Translations under genes and position numbers: made by a program | Source: Streptomyces sp. NBC_01351 | GTDB lineage: Bacteria > Actinomycetota > Actinomycetes > Streptomycetales > Streptomycetaceae | Length of the DNA: 64,000 bases | Direction: 5' to 3' | Assembly: GCF_036237315.1 (NCBI RefSeq) | Contig: NZ_CP108356.1 | Coordinates: 6,143,501-6,207,500 of the forward strand | Part shown: positions 60,879 to 64,000 of the stretch, piece after piece | Position numbering within the stretch: the stretch's first letter is position 1 | Layout: the number at the start of each line of letters is the position of its first letter | Notes under the pieces: generated by a model | What the model saw: the letters and a program-made list of their open reading frames with translations, nothing else | The model's database searches: none | Told to the model about the DNA's origin: nothing

Positions 60879-62074
60879 AGCGCTCCTTCTTCGCGGAGGG
60901 CCTCGATCTCGGCCGCGGAGAGGCCGAGCTCGGTCAGGACGGCCTCGGTGTCCGCGCCGTGCGGGCGGCCGGCCCAGCGGATCCCGCCGGGGGTCTCGGA
61001 GAGCCGGAACAGGACGTTCTGCATCCGTAGCGGACCCAGCTCGGGGTCCTCGATCTCCGTGACGGTGTCGAGGGCCTCGAACTGGGGGTCCGCCATGACG
61101 TCCCGGATGTCGTAGACCTGGGCGACGGCCGCCTCCGCGTCCTCGAAGGCGGCGAGGACCTCCTCCGCCTTGTGGCGGGCGATCCAGCCGCCGACCGCCT
61201 CGTCCAGGACCTCCGCGTGGGCGGCCCGCCCGGTGCCGGTCGCGAACCAGGGCTCGGCGATCAGCTCGGGCCGGCCCACCAGCCGCATGACCCGTTCCGC
61301 GATCGACTGCGCCGAGGTGGACACCGCCAGCCAGCGGTTGTCGGCGCTGCGGTAGGTGTTGCGGGGGGCGTTGTTCGTGGAGCGGTTGCCGGTGCGCGGC
61401 TGGACGTAGCCGAGCTGGTCGTACCAGATGGGCTGCGGGCCGAGCACGGTGAGGATCGGCTCGATGATGGCCAGGTCGACGATTTGGCCGTGCCCGGTGC
61501 GGTCGCGGCCCGTGAGGGCGGTCATCACGGCGTACGCGGTGGTCAGCGCGGCGATCGAGTCGGCGAGGCCGAAGGGCGGGAGAGTCGGCGGCCCGTCCGG
61601 CTCCCCGGTGATCGCGGCGAAACCGCTCATCGCCTCGGCCAGGGTGCCGAAGCCGGGGCGGTGGGCGTACGGGCCCTGCTGGCCGAAGGCCGTGACGCGG
61701 GCCAGGACCAGCCGCGGGTTGGCGGCGGACAGCTCGGGCCAGCCGAGACCCCAGCGCTCCAGGGTGCCGGGGCGGAAGTTCTCGATGACCACGTCGGCGG
61801 TGGTGGCCAGCCGCAGCAGGGTGTCCCGGCCGCCGGGGGTGGACAGGTCGAGGGTCATCGTCCGCTTGTTCCGGCCGAGGAGCTTCCACCACAGGCCGAT
61901 GCCGTCCTTGGCGGGGCCGTGGCCGCGGGAGGGGTCGGGGCGGCCGGGGTGCTCGACCTTGACCACCTCGGCACCGAAGTCCCCCAGCAGGGTGGCGGCC
62001 AGCGGGCCCGCGAACAGGGTGGCGAGGTCGAGGACGCGCAGTCCTCGCAGGGGCCCCGGATCGGTGTCCCTCAA
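60875..62074 (-). CDS. CaiB/BaiF-type (class III) CoA transferase
   Basis: 399 residues. LRGLRVLDLATLFAGPLAA at the start, LLGDFGAEVVKVEHPGRPDP, RNKRTMTLDLSTPGGRDTLL near residue 77, ADVVIENFRPGTLERWGLGW near residue 100 and PGFGTLAEAMSGFAAITGEP near residue 142 are class III signatures. The start is taken as TTG 62074, which overlaps the ribokinase stop (TTGA); upstream candidates would overlap it by over 100 bases. In many members an Asp lies where this protein has GFG (PGFGTLAEAMSG), so the nucleophile needs checking. Transfers CoA between carboxylic acids; the partner acids are unknown. Confidence 0.9.
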   Translation of the reverse strand: MRDTDPGPLRGLRVLDLATLFAGPLAATLLGDFGAEVVKVEHPGRPDPSRGHGPAKDGIGLWWKLLGRNKRTMTLDLSTPGGRDTLLRLATTADVVIENFRPGTLERWGLGWPELSAANPRLVLARVTAFGQQGPYAHRPGFGTLAEAMSGFAAITGEPDGPPTLPPFGLADSIAALTTAYAVMTALTGRDRTGHGQIVDLAIIEPILTVLGPQPIWYDQLGYVQPRTGNRSTNNAPRNTYRSADNRWLAVSTSAQSIAERVMRLVGRPELIAEPWFATGTGRAAHAEVLDEAVGGWIARHKAEEVLAAFEDAEAAVAQVYDIRDVMADPQFEALDTVTEIEDPELGPLRMQNVLFRLSETPGGIRWAGRPHGADTEAVLTELGLSAAEIEALREEGAL

Positions 62075-62982
62075 AGTGTGCCCCCGGGCAGGGATCCGGC
62101 GAAGGCGTCGGTCTCGGCGCGGGTCGGCATCGAGTCCTGGGCGCCGGGGCGCTGTACGGAGAGCGCGGCCGCGCACGAGGCCCAGCGCAGCGCCTGCGGC
62201 ACGGACCGGCCCTCGCCCAGGGCCACCGCGAGCGCGCCGACGAAGGTGTCCCCGGCGGCGGTCGTGTCCACGGCCCGGACCTTCGGCGCGGGCACGGTCA
62301 GCGGCTCCCGGCCGCGGGCGGCGTACAGGGATCCGCCCGCGCCGAGGGTGATCACCACCTCCGGCACGTCGTCCAGCAGGGCCGCGGCCGCCTGGTGGGG
62401 GTCGGTGAGGCCCGTGAGGGCGGCGGCCTCGTGCTCGTTGGGGACCAGCAGGTCCACGGCGGCGAGCAGCTCGGCCGGCAGCGGCTGGGCGGGGGCCGGG
62501 GTGAGGACCGTACGGACCCCGTGGGCGCGGGCGGCGAGGGCGCCGGAGAGGGCGGCGGACAAGGGCAGTTCGAGCTGGAGGAGCAGGGCGCCGGCCCCGG
62601 CGATCCGGGCCTCGTCGCCCGCCTCCAGGCCCGTGACGTGGGCATTCGCGCCCGGGATGACGATGATGCTGTTGGCGCCCTCGTCGTCCACGGTGATGTG
62701 GGCGGTGCCGCTCGCGCCCTCCACGGTGCGCAGGCCGGCCGTCTCGACGCCGGCCGAGGCGAGCGCGGAGCGCAACCGTACGCCGAACTCGTCGGCCCCG
62801 ACCGCGCCGATCATCACCACCTCCCCGCCGGAGCGGGCGGCGGCGACGGCCTGGTTCGCGCCCTTGCCGCCGGAGACGGTGCGGAAGGCGCGGCCGGTGA
62901 CGGTCTCGCCGAGACGGGGGGCCTTGGGTACGTAGGCGACGAGGTCCATGTTGGTACTGCCGAGCACGGCGATGGCCGTCAT
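62071..62982 (-). CDS. rbsK: Ribokinase (PfkB family)
   Basis: 303 residues from ATG 62982 (AGGAGGCAGC upstream). PfkB motifs: VLGSTNMDLVAYVPKAPRLG at the start, TVSGGKGANQAVAAARSGGE (near residue 36) and the catalytic AVDTTAAGDTFVGALAVALG with its Asp near residue 241. LVPNEHEAAALTGLTDPH (near residue 177) is typical of ribokinase rather than fructokinase. Phosphorylates ribose to ribose-5-phosphate. Overlaps both neighbours by four bases. Confidence 0.93.
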   Translation of the reverse strand: MTAIAVLGSTNMDLVAYVPKAPRLGETVTGRAFRTVSGGKGANQAVAAARSGGEVVMIGAVGADEFGVRLRSALASAGVETAGLRTVEGASGTAHITVDDEGANSIIVIPGANAHVTGLEAGDEARIAGAGALLLQLELPLSAALSGALAARAHGVRTVLTPAPAQPLPAELLAAVDLLVPNEHEAAALTGLTDPHQAAAALLDDVPEVVITLGAGGSLYAARGREPLTVPAPKVRAVDTTAAGDTFVGALAVALGEGRSVPQALRWASCAAALSVQRPGAQDSMPTRAETDAFAGSLPGGTL

Positions 62983-64000
62983 GAGCGTGCTGCCTCCTGT
63001 GCGGTGAGGTGGGCGAGGGCGTCGAAGCCGATGCCGTCGAAGCCGGGGACGGTGGTGGCGAGGCGGTTCTTGAGGGGGGCCGCCCAGCGGTGCGGGACCT
63101 CGCCCGCGACGAGGGCGGCGAGGGCGCCGGCGGTGGCCCCGTTGGAATCGGTGTCCCAGCCGCCGGAGACCGCCCGGCAGACGGAGTGGGTGAAGTCCCC
63201 GTCGGCGTGGGTGAGGGCGGCGGCGATCAGCGCGGTGTTGGGCACGGCGTGGACCCAGTGGTAGTGGCCGTAGCGGGCGTGCAGCCGGTCCACGACGAGG
63301 GCGAAGTCGGTGTGTTCCCCGGCGGTGGAGATGCCGAAGCGGACGGCCTCGGCGAGGCGGGAACGGGGCGGTACGACCGCCAGGCCGGTGCGGAGCGCGG
63401 AGTGGATGCCGGCCCGGCCGGTGGCGGCGGTGGCGGTGGCCGCGGCGATGAAGAGGCCGGCGTAGACCCCGTTCGAGGTGTGGGTGAGGACGGCGTCCCG
63501 GTACGCCTGGGCCGCGGCGGCGGCCGGGTCGCCGGGGTTGGTCCAGCCGTGGACGTCGGCGCGGATGAGGGCGCCGATCCACTCGCGGAAGGGGTTGTGG
63601 CGGGTGGCGGTGAGCGGGGGCTCCACGCCGTGGAGGAGGTTGCGGTACGCGATCCGCTCGGCGGTGAAGGTCCGCCCGGCGGGCAGCTCGTCGAGCCAGA
63701 GCCGGGCCACGTCGGCCGTGGTGAAGCCCTTGCCGTGCCGCTGGAGCAGGAGCAGGCCGAGGAGGGGGTAGTTGAGGTCGTCGTCCTCGGGCATGCCGTC
63801 GATGTTCTCGGCGAGGGAGGTGGGGGCGGAGCGGCGGTTCCAGGGGTGCGCGGCCAGAACCTCCGGGGGGACGCGGTGTGCGGTGAACCAGTCGTTCAGG
63901 GGCCAGTTGCCCGCGGCGCGGGCCAGGGCGCGGATGCCGTGCAGGGGCAGCTTCTCGACGGGCTTCCCCAGCAGGCACCCGGCGGCGCGGCCGACCCAGG
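62979..64000 (-). CDS. ADP-ribosylglycohydrolase family protein, 5' part missing
   Basis: 339 residues visible; the start is off the right edge, and the frame runs through it (VGRAAGCLLGKPVEKLPLHG at the edge). ADP-ribosylglycohydrolase (DraG/ARH) signatures: ENIDGMPEDDDLNYPLLGLL (near the middle of the first third; acidic metal site), HTSNGVYAGLFIAAATA, and the C-terminal SGGWDTDSNGATAGALAALV (the DTD metal ligands). DraG/ARH enzymes remove ADP-ribose from proteins or related ribosyl compounds with two Mg ions. The start of rbsK overlaps its stop (ATGA). Next to ribokinase, it probably releases a ribosyl product. Confidence 0.9.
   Translation of the reverse strand, partial: WVGRAAGCLLGKPVEKLPLHGIRALARAAGNWPLNDWFTAHRVPPEVLAAHPWNRRSAPTSLAENIDGMPEDDDLNYPLLGLLLLQRHGKGFTTADVARLWLDELPAGRTFTAERIAYRNLLHGVEPPLTATRHNPFREWIGALIRADVHGWTNPGDPAAAAAQAYRDAVLTHTSNGVYAGLFIAAATATAATGRAGIHSALRTGLAVVPPRSRLAEAVRFGISTAGEHTDFALVVDRLHARYGHYHWVHAVPNTALIAAALTHADGDFTHSVCRAVSGGWDTDSNGATAGALAALVAGEVPHRWAAPLKNRLATTVPGFDGIGFDALAHLTAQEAARS

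Overview
The window is a very GC-rich chromosome segment from a Streptomyces-like actinomycete. The evidence is the third-position G/C bias, many GTG starts, 4-nt stop/start overlaps (GTGA or ATGA), and the gene order. It runs from the division and cell-wall cluster through ileS, lspA and dnaE to the his and trp loci and lgt, as known in Streptomyces coelicolor. This looks like conserved core chromosome. I see no integrase, transposase, prophage, CRISPR array, tRNA or rRNA.

Layout. (1) 1-13.6 kb, plus strand: murE (3' part), murF, mraY, murD, ftsW, murG, ftsQ, ftsZ, pgeF, yggS, sepF, a YggT-family gene and divIVA. These make lipid II precursors and build the divisome and polar-growth machinery. 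A BldD-type box lies in the ftsZ promoter region. (2) 13.6-22.5 kb: ileS on the minus strand behind a T-box riboswitch, then a DksA/TraR-type protein with a histone-H1-like tail, lspA, rluD, a GNAT and a Na+/H+ antiporter. (3) 22.5-31.5 kb: accessory-type genes, namely an SRPBCC/TetR pair around a palindromic operator, MscS, an alpha/beta hydrolase, a secreted M43-like metalloprotease, PhoD, a membrane-anchored thioredoxin, a membrane protein and DUF2252. (4) 31.6-42.8 kb: dnaE, a 54-residue protein, a NYN protein, an ABC exporter, YbaK, a LON-domain protein and a beta-helix-like membrane protein.

(5) 42.9-59.6 kb: hisD-hisC-hisB-small membrane protein-hisH-priA-ridA-hisF, then a minus-strand island (two overlapping unknown genes and a mycothiol-isomerase-like gene). 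Next come hisI-trpE, three membrane-protein genes, trpC-trpM-trpB-trpA, a second CPAC thioredoxin and lgt. No separate trpF is present, which fits the dual-function PriA. (6) 60-64 kb, minus strand: a tightly overlapping operon of ADP-ribosylglycohydrolase (cut by the right edge), ribokinase, CaiB-type CoA transferase and HpcH/CitE-type lyase.

The strongest things to look at again are these. A family of near-identical palindromic repeats lies between genes, in both orientations, roughly one per 9 kb. IleRS has a rearranged class-I signature (GAHH in place of HxGH) and sits under a T-box. A DksA zinc finger carries an H1-like tail. A 13-bp tandem repeat overlaps two convergent stop codons. An overlapping gene pair of unknown function shares a GDxVNIxGG motif. 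The ADP-ribosylglycohydrolase/ribokinase/CoA-enzyme operon may be an uncharacterised pathway. I did not find a clearly new defence or mobile system.
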